Positions 1 through 8,061 of a stretch of DNA of 24,589 nucleotides are shown here, piece by piece. Where the stretch lies: positions 1 through 24,589 of the forward strand of contig DHKB01000067.1 of the NCBI GenBank assembly GCA_002407045.1. The letters run 5' to 3'. This DNA comes from Candidatus Bruticola papionis (lineage in GTDB: Bacteria; Vulcanimicrobiota; Xenobia; Xenobiales; Xenobiaceae). The notes beneath the pieces were generated by a model. That model worked only from the letters and a program-made list of their open reading frames with translations, was not told the origin of the DNA and did not search any database. Positions within the stretch are counted from its first letter, which is position 1; the number at the start of each line of letters is the position of its first letter. Position numbers and translations under genes: made by a program.

Positions 1-300
1 AAAGCGAAAAAGAATACTTATTTTTTATAGTTATTTGTGATAATCAAATATATGAATAATTTAACAGCTTTTCGCTCTTTATTATTCTAGTGAGGAGGAG
101 GGACGCGTGGGCAAAACGAATTTACCGCTCCTGTCTCGGTGGCGTTGGGCCGTGGAAACGGCTACAATTCGCGCTGAGCTAAGTTTTTTAGCTGAACTTG
201 TCTTTTAAGTGTTGCGCTTTTAGGTGGTTTAGATACAAGACTTAGCTCGGAAGAGTGTCCTTTATGGCTGCCATCGCTAGTTTAGTTCTGGAGATTATTT
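1..300 (+). promoter_or_regulatory. long structured 5' leader of the NlpC/P60 gene
   Basis: There is no credible gene here. Bases 135-178 can fold into a long imperfect hairpin: CTCGG (135-139) pairs with CTGAG (174-178), TTG (145-147) with CAA (165-167), and GCCGT (149-153) with ACGGC (158-162), capped by the GNRA-type tetraloop GGAA. A second hairpin follows at once (AGCTAA 177-182 with TTAGCT 188-193), so the two compete for a few bases. A purine tract TGAGGAGGAGGG lies at 91-102 and recurs exactly upstream of ygeY. A Shine-Dalgarno GGAG lies at 288-291. I could not match the leader to c-di-AMP, c-di-GMP or other riboswitch consensuses I know. A transcribed regulatory leader is an inference from the pairing. 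Confidence 0.4.
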
Positions 301-1053
301 GTGCGTATAGCTAAGTTTTTTGCGGCTTTTTCTCTTTTATGCTGTTTAGGCGCCGGTGTGAGCGCTCAAGCTGATGTCGTCTATTCTATTAGAAACAACG
401 ACACTATAGAGAGAGTAGCTGCTAGATACAATGTTACTCCCGAGCAGATTAACAAGGTAAATCCTAAGTTAAAACAATCCGGTTTTAAGCCTGGCGTCTT
501 TATCGTGATTCCTAATAGCCCGAATGATGTGGCTATTACCAAAGATCAAGAGAGAGAGATCTTGGCCAAATTAGAGAGGGATTTGCCTTCACCCAGCTTG
601 GTAAAGTTAGAAGTGTCCGAATTGAGTCGTGCTGGTAATCGTCATCGCGGCCAGTTAGCCTATCGTGGTGGCATGGGAGTAAATGGACGTCTTATCGATA
701 ATGCCCACAAATATTTGGGAACGCCTTATGTGTTTGGCGGAACGGGTAATGGCTCTTTCGACTGCTCCGGCTTTACTATGAGAATGTACCAAATGTCCGG
801 TATCGATTTGCCTCGTACCGCTGATGTACAATATGGAGTCGGTGTTAAAGTACCTTTTGGAGCAGAAATGCCTGGCGATTTGGTATTTTTTGAAACCTAT
901 CTTCCTGGTCCTTCTCATGTGGGAATTTATATTGGAGATGGAAAATTTATCCACGCCTCTTCTAGTAAGGGTGTTACTATCAGTCGCTTGAGCCAGCCCT
1001 ATTATGCTGCTCGTTATCTAGGCGCCAAGAGAGTTTTTAAAGAAGCTCTTTAA
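301..1053 (+). CDS. exported LysM-NlpC/P60 peptidoglycan peptidase
   Basis: Predicted cell-wall hydrolase that cuts peptide stems of peptidoglycan. The 250-residue protein starts at GTG 301, with GGAG about nine bases upstream. It opens with a signal peptide (residues 1 to about 24, probable cleavage after AQA). A LysM domain follows (about 26-72, with the usual NDTIERVAARYNV and INKVNP segments), then a basic linker and a C-terminal NlpC/P60 domain (about 128-250). The catalytic cysteine is C155 in DCSGF. H206 in SHVGIY and H218 in FIHAS complete the family triad. All key residues are present, so it should be active in the periplasm or at the wall. It is a single gene, bounded upstream by a long leader and downstream by a strong terminator. 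Confidence 0.93.
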   Translation: MRIAKFFAAFSLLCCLGAGVSAQADVVYSIRNNDTIERVAARYNVTPEQINKVNPKLKQSGFKPGVFIVIPNSPNDVAITKDQEREILAKLERDLPSPSLVKLEVSELSRAGNRHRGQLAYRGGMGVNGRLIDNAHKYLGTPYVFGGTGNGSFDCSGFTMRMYQMSGIDLPRTADVQYGVGVKVPFGAEMPGDLVFFETYLPGPSHVGIYIGDGKFIHASSSKGVTISRLSQPYYAARYLGAKRVFKEAL

Positions 1054-1078
1054 TCGTTTTGCAAGGCGCGTTGCGCTT

Positions 1079-1129
1079 AATAAAGACAGCCTCTGGCAAC
1101 TTACGTTGTTGCTAGAGGCTGTCTTTATT
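1079..1129. terminator. bidirectional intrinsic terminator
   Basis: A 22-base arm (1079-1100) pairs with 1108-1129 around a short loop, with only one G-U wobble. The A-rich and T-rich ends let it work on both strands, between the converging NlpC/P60 gene and the RTX-M91 gene. Confidence 0.9.
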
Positions 1130-1161
1130 ATAAAATAAAAAACAGCCTTTTCACAAAAAAA

Positions 1162-2652
1162 TTAGTAACGATCGCGACGTTCTAAACCCAAGAAAGAGCG
1201 CATAGCATTCTCGGAAAGCCCTTCAGGGTTAGCTTTTACCAAGTGACTATCTAAACCTACTGCTTGAAATTCTGCTCCTGTCACGCCAAAGGGACCAGTA
1301 GCATAGCCTCCGTTATAGGGATCGTAGGCCCAATTATCCATAGTGCCAGTAGCTGCGTTGTAAGAATGCATAAGCTCGTGATGGAAGCCTACTAAGGGAG
1401 GACGATCTTGCCAAGCAGCTTCTGTATTTAAAGAAACGGAAGCGCGATTATAGTAAATAGTGGAGTCTGAGCCCACATTAGGTTTATTGTCTTCGTGATC
1501 GAAATATCCAGCGGATCCTGAGCTGCACTGGTTGCCGCTGGGGGTTTCAGACACAGTTACTCTCTTGCCAGTTGCCTCTATAGAGGAAAAAGCCTTTTGG
1601 CCTATAGGTATATCGGCAAGGGCTTCCAAATCGCTAGTGACGCGATTCTTAAACGAAGCATCTCCGCTGACTTGGAAAAATTCCGGTACTGGCGCAGAGG
1701 TTGTCTCTTCTACCGAAGTATTGGCTCCGGCTTCCACTTTAGTTTGTGCTGAAGCATAAACGCGACTGTTTGTCTGGGCAGTAGTAATACTATTGTTGCC
1801 ACTGCCGTCTACAATAACGTTGAAACCACCATGTGCGTTTATTGTATCGTCGCCGCGTCCGCCGAAGAGCATGTTGCGTCCGCCTTCAGCTGTAATGTTA
1901 TCGTTACCTCGGCCGCTGTCTACATAGTTTTGACCGGAAGTGACAGCAATAACATCATCACCATCTAAACCATAAATGACGCCGCCTCCACCTTCGTCGA
2001 CAATATGATCGGCATTGTTGCTGCCTTCTATATAGTCGCGTCCCAAACCGCCGGAGATGATATTACCATTTATGTTGTGTCCATCAACCGTTTTTACGGT
2101 GGGAGCGTCAGGGGCCAAATCTAGGCCACCGGCAATGATGGTGTCGTTACCATGGCCGCCGTGAATTTCGTTTTGGCCGTAGTTGTCGATAATGGTATCG
2201 TTGCCTGAGCCGCCTTGAATAAGGTCGTTGCCGCTACCGCCGGTAATAAATAAAGGCACGCGCACATCCTCTTGAACGATAATCTTGTCGTTGCCTTCAA
2301 AGCCGTCGATAACTAACTTTTTAGCTTCTTCAGAAGTGAAGTCCATTTTTTGGCCGTTTATATCGACTGTAATGCCGCCCTTTTCACCTCTGGAGATATT
2401 GATACTGTCATCTCCTTTGGTTGCAGTTAGGATTTTTACTTCTGAAGGGTCGCCGCGTCTACCCACAATACGTCTAGCCAAAAGATCTGCATCGCTGCTG
2501 TGCTGGCCATCGGCTGAGAGAGCACCGCTCAGTTGCAAGCTATCTTGAATTGCTTGATTATCTTCCGAATGGGAAGAAGATGTTTTCAATTCTGCCGAGT
2601 GGGGAACTTCGGCATTTAGATGTTGGTTAATGGGAAAATTTACGTTTATCAT
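1162..2652 (-). CDS. RTX-repeat M91-type zinc metallopeptidase
   Basis: A 496-residue protein with two recognisable parts. Residues about 118-290 hold glycine/aspartate-rich RTX-like calcium-binding repeats (GGSGNDLIQ, GGHGNDTII, GGRGDDTIN), some degenerate. Residues about 330-496 resemble peptidase family M91 (NleD/HopH1-like): zinc motif HELMH at 425-429 and a likely third ligand E461 in GAEFQAVG, followed by a short tail. There is no Sec signal peptide. The first 60 residues are polar and Ser/Asn/Gln-rich, as in proteins secreted without a cleaved signal; type I or type III export is possible, but no secretion gene is nearby. The ATG at 2652 has only a weak Shine-Dalgarno. M91 members known in pathogens cleave host kinases or signalling proteins; the substrate here is unknown. 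Confidence 0.85.
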   Translation of the reverse strand: MINVNFPINQHLNAEVPHSAELKTSSSHSEDNQAIQDSLQLSGALSADGQHSSDADLLARRIVGRRGDPSEVKILTATKGDDSINISRGEKGGITVDINGQKMDFTSEEAKKLVIDGFEGNDKIIVQEDVRVPLFITGGSGNDLIQGGSGNDTIIDNYGQNEIHGGHGNDTIIAGGLDLAPDAPTVKTVDGHNINGNIISGGLGRDYIEGSNNADHIVDEGGGGVIYGLDGDDVIAVTSGQNYVDSGRGNDNITAEGGRNMLFGGRGDDTINAHGGFNVIVDGSGNNSITTAQTNSRVYASAQTKVEAGANTSVEETTSAPVPEFFQVSGDASFKNRVTSDLEALADIPIGQKAFSSIEATGKRVTVSETPSGNQCSSGSAGYFDHEDNKPNVGSDSTIYYNRASVSLNTEAAWQDRPPLVGFHHELMHSYNAATGTMDNWAYDPYNGGYATGPFGVTGAEFQAVGLDSHLVKANPEGLSENAMRSFLGLERRDRY

Positions 2653-2828
2653 CTCTTGGTCAGTGTATCACAAAAAAGCGGAGATTGTTTCCCAAAACTA
2701 TTGAAAAATCATTAAATTTAGGCCTAAAGCGGCTTTCTTTGAGTGAAATTGGTATGCCGTTTAACTTTTTTTTAATAATTTTGTCACAAGTTTAGCTAAT
2801 TTCATTTTTTTTCTTGGCAATATAATTT

Positions 2829-4316
2829 TTGCACAATAAATGTGTGAAAGTATTGAGCCGTTATCTAATTTGGGGATGTGACTTTAAGCATGCCTGGCCT
2901 ATGTGGTGCATGTTGGGCATTTGTTGTGGCTTTGGAGTGAAATTTTGGCAGCAATTTTTTGTCTGTGGTGTAGGTGTAGTTTGTATCCTAAGTTTGTGGG
3001 CTTTAGTGGCGCTGTCTAGTTTGCGTGGGCGTATTTTGGTGGCTTTGCTTATCATATTTGTGAGTGCTCTTTTTATAATCTGGAGATATGAAGCTCCTCA
3101 ACGCGGATCTCAAACTGAAATGTGGCGATCTTTAGAATATACCCATGTGTCTGGTTGTGGCAAAATAGTAAAAATATACACTTCGCCTTGGAAAACTAAA
3201 GCGCTATTGCGTTTGGAAAATGGCTTTATGCTTTGGGCTGAAAGTGCTGATAAGAGTTTGCCTATTGGCAAGGATAAAAAAATAAAATTTAGTGGTTTAC
3301 TCCTGCCACTTACAGAGAGTACTCGAGGCGCAAAAAAAACTAATATAATGTATATGGTTAGGCTTAGCGATTGCAAAGAGATCTCTATTGTCCGAACGTC
3401 TTTTATACCTGAAGGCTCTAGAGCCAATTTTTACGTAAAAAACAAACTTGAAACTGTTTTTAGCCCTGAATGTAGAGAAATAGCCATAGCCATGTTTTTG
3501 GGACGCAGCGATTTACTTTCCGAGGAGACGAAAGCGTTATTTAGAGATGTTGGGCTTAGCCATATGACTGCTGCCTCTGGGTTTCATCTTTCTATTATGG
3601 CAGCTATGGCTATGCTTGTTGTGGTGGGGATTGGACGTAGTCGTAAATGTGGGGCTTGTGGAGCTATTATTTTATGCGCTGTTTATGTTTGGATTGTAGG
3701 ATATATGGCTTCGTTGCTCAGGGCTTTTATTATGTCAATTTCAGCTCTTGGGGCCCTAATTATCGGACGCCCTGTGCGCTTGGAAAGGACTGTGTGTTTG
3801 GCTTGGAGCATTATGTTGCTGATTTGTCCATCTTGGATTGAAGATATTGGGTTCCAACTTTCATTTGGAGCTATATTTGGCATTATATGCTGGGCTTCGT
3901 TGTGTAACCGAATGCTACATTTTTTGCCTAATTTTTTCAAACAGTCTCTCAGTCTAACCCTATCTGTTAACTTGTTTTTATTGCCGTTACTAATAAATTA
4001 TTTCCAAAAATTTCCCAGTGCTTCAATATTAGCCAATTTAATGGTGGTTCCAGCTTTGGAGGCTGTGTTTGTCTTGATAATTCCCTCTTTACTTTTAGCG
4101 GCATGGCCTGGAATTGGTCAGATTTTACCTTCAATTTGTGCATATTTATGCAAATACTCGTTAGTTGTGGCCGCTTGGTTGCAACAAAAATTGCCAGTAT
4201 ATGATTTCTGTCCACTTTCCGCACGCCAAATCGTCATTTTTTATCTTGTGCTAATTGTGGGACGCTTATGCCTTGGGGTTTCTATTTATAAAAAGATCGA
4301 TGAAAAATCGGCTTAA
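2829..4316 (+). CDS. comEC: ComEC/Rec2-family competence membrane protein
   Basis: Predicted inner-membrane channel for single-stranded DNA uptake in natural transformation. Of 495 residues, the first about 90 contain two or three hydrophobic segments. A soluble OB-like region follows (about 95-205), then the polytopic competence domain (about 214-480). The competence signature is visible as GLSHMTAASGFHLSIM, followed by LLRAFIM in place of the usual xxRAxIM. It ends there: there is no C-terminal metallo-beta-lactamase domain, so this is the short form of the family. The start is uncertain: TTG 2829 gives the longest frame without a Shine-Dalgarno, and GTG 2844 is an alternative. No other competence gene is present in the window. 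Confidence 0.85.
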   Translation: MHNKCVKVLSRYLIWGCDFKHAWPMWCMLGICCGFGVKFWQQFFVCGVGVVCILSLWALVALSSLRGRILVALLIIFVSALFIIWRYEAPQRGSQTEMWRSLEYTHVSGCGKIVKIYTSPWKTKALLRLENGFMLWAESADKSLPIGKDKKIKFSGLLLPLTESTRGAKKTNIMYMVRLSDCKEISIVRTSFIPEGSRANFYVKNKLETVFSPECREIAIAMFLGRSDLLSEETKALFRDVGLSHMTAASGFHLSIMAAMAMLVVVGIGRSRKCGACGAIILCAVYVWIVGYMASLLRAFIMSISALGALIIGRPVRLERTVCLAWSIMLLICPSWIEDIGFQLSFGAIFGIICWASLCNRMLHFLPNFFKQSLSLTLSVNLFLLPLLINYFQKFPSASILANLMVVPALEAVFVLIIPSLLLAAWPGIGQILPSICAYLCKYSLVVAAWLQQKLPVYDFCPLSARQIVIFYLVLIVGRLCLGVSIYKKIDEKSA

Positions 4317-4437
4317 ATCTGGCATAGTATGTAAAATAGTCATGCACATATTATTGGGGGGCAGTTCTTTCTGGGTAGGATCGCGGTATATAGTTGCGGA
4401 AATGGCAAAAATAGCTGCTGAACATGTAAAAAGCTGA
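4300..4437 (+). CDS. possible small membrane protein
   Basis: An open frame of 45 codons from ATG 4300, overlapping the end of comEC by 17 bases. It encodes a basic N-terminus, one hydrophobic stretch (about residues 10-27) and a short amphipathic tail. It lies between comEC and dut on the same strand and could be translationally coupled to comEC. No family is recognised and the ribosome site is weak, so it may be a chance frame. Confidence 0.3.
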   Translation: MKNRLKSGIVCKIVMHILLGGSSFWVGSRYIVAEMAKIAAEHVKS

Positions 4438-4489
4438 AAATAGCTTTTTGAGCGGTTTTTTAGTCGTTTTAGAATGGCAGGCCCTAATT

Positions 4490-4909
4490 ATGATCGATTG
4501 CACTGTAAAAGTAGAACTAATTCGAGAAAATGCGAAACTTCCTAAAAAAGCCTTTCCTACAGATGCGGCTTACGATTTATTTTTGCCGGAATCTGCTGCA
4601 GTAGCGCCTGGGCAGACCATAGCTCTAAAATTGGGAATCCGTTTGGAACTTCCCTCCGGTTGGGAAGCACAAATTAGAGGACGCAGTGGCTTGGCTCTTA
4701 AAGGGTTGACCGTACATTTTGGTACTATTGATCATCTGTATCGCAAAGAATTGGGTGTAATAGTACACAATACTTCTTCAGAAACGATAAAGCTTGCTCA
4801 GGGAGATAGAGTAGCCCAACTAAAGCTTGAGAAAGTTTGGAATACGGAGCTTGTCTGTGGAACTGTGGCAGATACAGAACGTGGCGGTTTTGGTTCTACT
4901 GGCGTTTAA
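4490..4909 (+). CDS. dut: dUTP diphosphatase
   Basis: Hydrolyses dUTP to dUMP and pyrophosphate, keeping uracil out of DNA and supplying dUMP to thymidylate synthase (thyA lies 14 kb away in this window). From ATG 4490 it has 139 residues, close to the usual trimeric enzyme length. The five family motifs are in order: DAAYDL, GRSGLALKG, the uracil-binding GTIDHLYRKE (normally GVIDxxYRGE), QGDRVAQL and the C-terminal RGGFGSTG. The frame is open further upstream (from TTG 4448), but the added residues are not dUTPase-like, so I chose the ATG. An intrinsic terminator follows. Confidence 0.95.
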   Translation: MIDCTVKVELIRENAKLPKKAFPTDAAYDLFLPESAAVAPGQTIALKLGIRLELPSGWEAQIRGRSGLALKGLTVHFGTIDHLYRKELGVIVHNTSSETIKLAQGDRVAQLKLEKVWNTELVCGTVADTERGGFGSTGV

Positions 4910-4973
4910 GATTTTTGTCACAAATTTGTTGACATAGTCATGAATTTGCATCTTTTGCTTATTTTCTGGAATA

Positions 4974-5013
4974 AAAATACCGACTCTCTTGAGTGTAAGA
5001 AAGTCGGTATTTT
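4974..5013. terminator. bidirectional intrinsic terminator between dut and psd
   Basis: A 12-base stem (4974-4985 with 5002-5013) plus an inner TCTT/AAGA pair, with A and T runs on the two sides. It serves the convergent dut and methyltransferase-Psd genes. Confidence 0.88.
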
Positions 5014-5062
5014 TGTCTGAAAAAGTTTGCTCTCGATTATCTCTTAGAGCGATTAAGCTATC

Positions 5063-6352
5063 TTAGCCTATCGACGAATCCTTTTTGTGTTCGTCTATCA
5101 AAGTGGCGATAGGGGTTAAGCCAGCCTGAATTTTGTCACCTACTTTAACTAAAGAACGGTATTTGTTACAAGGCAGATAGACATCGGTGCGTGAGCCCAT
5201 GCGAATTAGACCGTAGCGTTCACCTTGAGCTAATAACTCGCCGCGGTTGACCCAATTGTAAATGCGTCTGGCAATTAAACCTACTCTTTGAGCTACTACA
5301 ACTGGGCCATGCTCTGTCTCTAAGATCACATAAGTGGAATAGTTGTGATTGGCTTTGGGCAAATTAGCACTGGCGTAGCCGCCTTTGACATCAAATTGAT
5401 CGACTACTTTTCCCGAAACGGGTGAACGGTTGATATGAACGTTAAAAATAGATAAGAATGTAGCAATGCGCAGCCATTCGCCATCGCCTAAGTGGGGATC
5501 TTTTACTATTGCCACATCTAGAACTGTTCCATCGCAAGCCGAGAGAGCTAGGCGACGGTCTGCTTTTATAGCGCGTCTGGGATCACGCAAAAAAGCTGCT
5601 ATTCCGGCCAGTAAAATCATAGGCCAGTACCATAAAGTACAGCCAAATTTTTTCAAGCCCCAACTTAAGCCCCCTAAAGGAAGGATAAAATGTAAAATAT
5701 CCTTGGCAATTTTTATCGGACCCAGAGACAAAGAATCGCGTCCTTCTACTGCGTGAATTTTCAAGGCCTCAGCGCTTGAACTGGGAGTAAAACGCAAATG
5801 ATCAACCCAAACTGGAGGCAAATTAGTGACAATAGTCTCTTTATAAACTCTAAAAGAATCTATATAGCTCTCCAAACAAGTGGGTTTAACCGGTTGACAA
5901 GAATTTTTACGCCAGCAAGAGGTAGTAAAACTGCGAATTTTACGCAGCCAAGCCATCTCCAGACAACTTAAAGTGCCACCTTCTACCAAAAGTGAGCGAC
6001 AGCTTTCCATGCTCTTTTGTAAAATATCATCGGAAAGCAAGTCTATAGGATAGCTTAATACCACAAAATTAAAATAATTAGGCCTATCTAGTTCCCAAAG
6101 CAATTTGTTTTCAAAGTGGATTTGGGTATTTTTAGCATGATAAGTTGGCTCATTTTTTAAGCTATCTTTTAAATAAGCAATCTGAGTTGAATTACCGTCG
6201 ATTATAAAAAGCTCGTCGCCATTATGGAGCGATTTTATTACTTTTATCGCTAAAGCTGGTATTTGGGCTCCTACCAACAAGATGCGCTTAGGCGAATTTA
6301 GACGAAAAGTCTCTTGTAGCAAAGCTTGATACAATCTAGGAGAAGTAAGCAT
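5063..6352 (-). CDS. psd: PmtA-like methyltransferase fused to phosphatidylserine decarboxylase
   Basis: A 429-residue protein with two domains. The C-terminal half (about 200-429) is a short-type phosphatidylserine decarboxylase proenzyme, which makes phosphatidylethanolamine: a hydrophobic segment (about 222-252), FLRDPRR, the ACDGTV segment, VHINRSP (H306), and the self-cleavage site MGSR at G386-S387. Cleavage would give a pyruvoyl alpha chain of 43 residues. The N-terminal half (about 1-195) resembles phospholipid N-methyltransferases such as PmtA (TSPRLYQALL, LSYPIDLL, the VEGG turn), but its SAM loop reads LLVGAQIPALA instead of a GxGxG-type loop, so methyl transfer is uncertain. I chose ATG 6352 because GAGGG lies just upstream; GTG 6409 would add 19 residues without a good ribosome site. 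Confidence 0.88.
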   Translation of the reverse strand: MLTSPRLYQALLQETFRLNSPKRILLVGAQIPALAIKVIKSLHNGDELFIIDGNSTQIAYLKDSLKNEPTYHAKNTQIHFENKLLWELDRPNYFNFVVLSYPIDLLSDDILQKSMESCRSLLVEGGTLSCLEMAWLRKIRSFTTSCWRKNSCQPVKPTCLESYIDSFRVYKETIVTNLPPVWVDHLRFTPSSSAEALKIHAVEGRDSLSLGPIKIAKDILHFILPLGGLSWGLKKFGCTLWYWPMILLAGIAAFLRDPRRAIKADRRLALSACDGTVLDVAIVKDPHLGDGEWLRIATFLSIFNVHINRSPVSGKVVDQFDVKGGYASANLPKANHNYSTYVILETEHGPVVVAQRVGLIARRIYNWVNRGELLAQGERYGLIRMGSRTDVYLPCNKYRSLVKVGDKIQAGLTPIATLIDEHKKDSSIG

Positions 6353-6719
6353 ATTTCCCTCATTGAGTAAAAAAACTAAAAATGTATTGCTTGGACGGTA
6401 GTCGCTCACCAGAAAAGCAATCGTTAAACAGCGATACGGATAGTCCGAAATGGCTGCAATTTGCCTATTTCGTCAGTATAAAGGAAAGTCCCCACGTCTT
6501 ACTTAAAAAAGTTCATTCTTTTATAGGATTGTTTACCCTAGCTAAGCTTGTAGATATAGTTGTTGCCAAATTGTGGCCGACGTAGTGGGGCATTGTTAAT
6601 TGTAGGGATGGGTAAAAGGAGCTAGCTCTATAAGGGAAGATCCATTTTCAAAAAAAAACACGTTCTTTTTGCCCATTATGAGTAAAAAAAACGCGTCTTA
6701 AAAACTTTGCATTAAGGTA
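6353..6719. other. intergenic region upstream of the methyltransferase-psd gene
   Basis: About 370 bases between the starts and ends of two reverse-strand genes. It presumably holds the psd promoter, but I cannot place one. A forward frame of 67 codons (6382-6585) has no ribosome site or family and is probably chance. The end near 6650-6700 is A-rich without a clear terminator hairpin. Confidence 0.4.
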
Positions 6720-7653
6720 CTACGACCAATAACCCAACTCTACGTCTAGTCTTTTTTTATCACAAGGACGGTCAATTTCTGTAGGGAAAAAACGTCTAGA
6801 TGGTTTAAAAACTGCATCTCCTTTTCTTAGATAAGTTACTTCAAGGGACTGGGGGATAACCATATCGGCCACATTAATTAAGCATGAGCAATTGTTGGCA
6901 TGAATATGTACTGGTTCATGAGTGCGAGCAATTTTTCCCAAAACGTGTTTTATAGAAGAAGCGATTTTTAAATCTGTCATTTCGTGCATTTCTAAAATTA
7001 TTTGAGAAAACTGACTGAGAATTTCTTCTGGCACATCTCTGAGAACTTCCCATTCGCAACCTTCTATATCCATTTTGAGGATCATATTGTGTTGGCTTTC
7101 GTGTCCGTTTTTTTTGCAACAATGCCTGAAGAGTTTGGCAATTATCCATGGCAATATTGCCGCAAACACCAATTGGAAAAAAATGACAATGGTTATTTGA
7201 AAATTTGAGAGCTGACGGATCTAGTGTATGATCATACATATATACTTCATAACCACGTTCAGCCATCGCCAAATCCCACCCCGGTTCGGCACCTATACCA
7301 AAACTATAAGCAATTTTTTCAGTATCTTTTAATTTTAAGCCTTTGACCATAACATAACCGCCGTCAGTATCAGGTCCGACGCGTTCGTAACTTAGATCAA
7401 CAATATCTTTTACGTGTATTAACGATTTTACGGAGTGAAGATGGTCGTATAGTACAGTTTTGTCTATAAAAGAAGTAGACTGTTGGCATCCTTTGTACGC
7501 AATATAGCGCTCAATGCCTCCAGAAACACATTTTGCGGCATCTTGCACTAGTTTTAATAACAATTCAACTGCAGTTAGACTATAATGAAGGGCCTTAAGA
7601 TTCCATTTGATTTTTGTGTAATATTTTGCAACACAATCGTCAGAACTACTCAT
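6720..7653 (-). pseudogene. FkbM/METTL24-like methyltransferase, frameshifted at an A8 tract
   Basis: Two overlapping reverse-strand frames together make one SAM-dependent methyltransferase. The upstream part, from ATG 7653 with a good GGAG, carries GPDTDGGYVM and SFGIGAEPGW, typical of the FkbM/Methyltransf_22 group. The downstream part (to 6720) carries the family motif KMDIEGCEWEVL. The frames meet at a run of eight A in the sense strand (plus-strand T 7108-7115). Removing one A joins them into about 310 residues without a stop. Such enzymes often methylate glycans or other secondary metabolites. The gene could be truly broken, phase-variable by slippage, rescued by transcriptional slippage, or a sequencing or assembly error. 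The rest of both halves is intact, which favours a recent event or an error. Confidence 0.82.
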
Positions 7654-8061
7654 AACTTCTCCAAATAAATTTCTTGCGCGTGACAAACAATAAAGCCAGC
7701 TGTTTTTTAATGAAGAAACCAGAATACTTCAAAACGAAACACGCTAAAACAGAAACTTAAAATGTGTTTCGTGTGGCGCTATATCTAAAAAATATTAACT
7801 AGTTTACTTCTAAACTGGCATTTCTTAGGAGTTAAAAGCGTAAACAAAAAATAAAAATGCACTCTTTCAAACTATGTGTAAAAAATGCACTACTGCCCGT
7901 TTTTTTCTATATAACGCTTTTCGTGTTCTTGTGATCTTTATTTATGCGTCCAACAAGCGAGTGCTAAAGGCGCAATGGCAACTGCGGTTGACATTCTACA
8001 TACTCTACCAAGTCCTGCTAGCCTTCAATAAAGTTACGTGGAATTTTTTTTCGTCAACATC

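Noticed and set aside
91..300. c-di-AMP (ydaO) riboswitch before the NlpC/P60 gene
   Set aside because: This riboswitch often precedes cell-wall hydrolases, but its conserved GGGGAACCA-type and other core blocks are absent.
4448..4489. Extended N-terminus for dUTPase from TTG 4448
   Set aside because: The added 14 residues are not dUTPase-like and the ATG at 4490 gives the usual family length.
6483..6491. GGAAAGTCC resembling the start of RNase P RNA
   Set aside because: None of the other conserved RNase P elements (for example ACAGAAA and the P4 partner) is found nearby.
6382..6585. Forward 67-codon frame divergent from psd
   Set aside because: It overlaps the psd start region, has no Shine-Dalgarno, no recognisable domain and atypical composition; likely chance.
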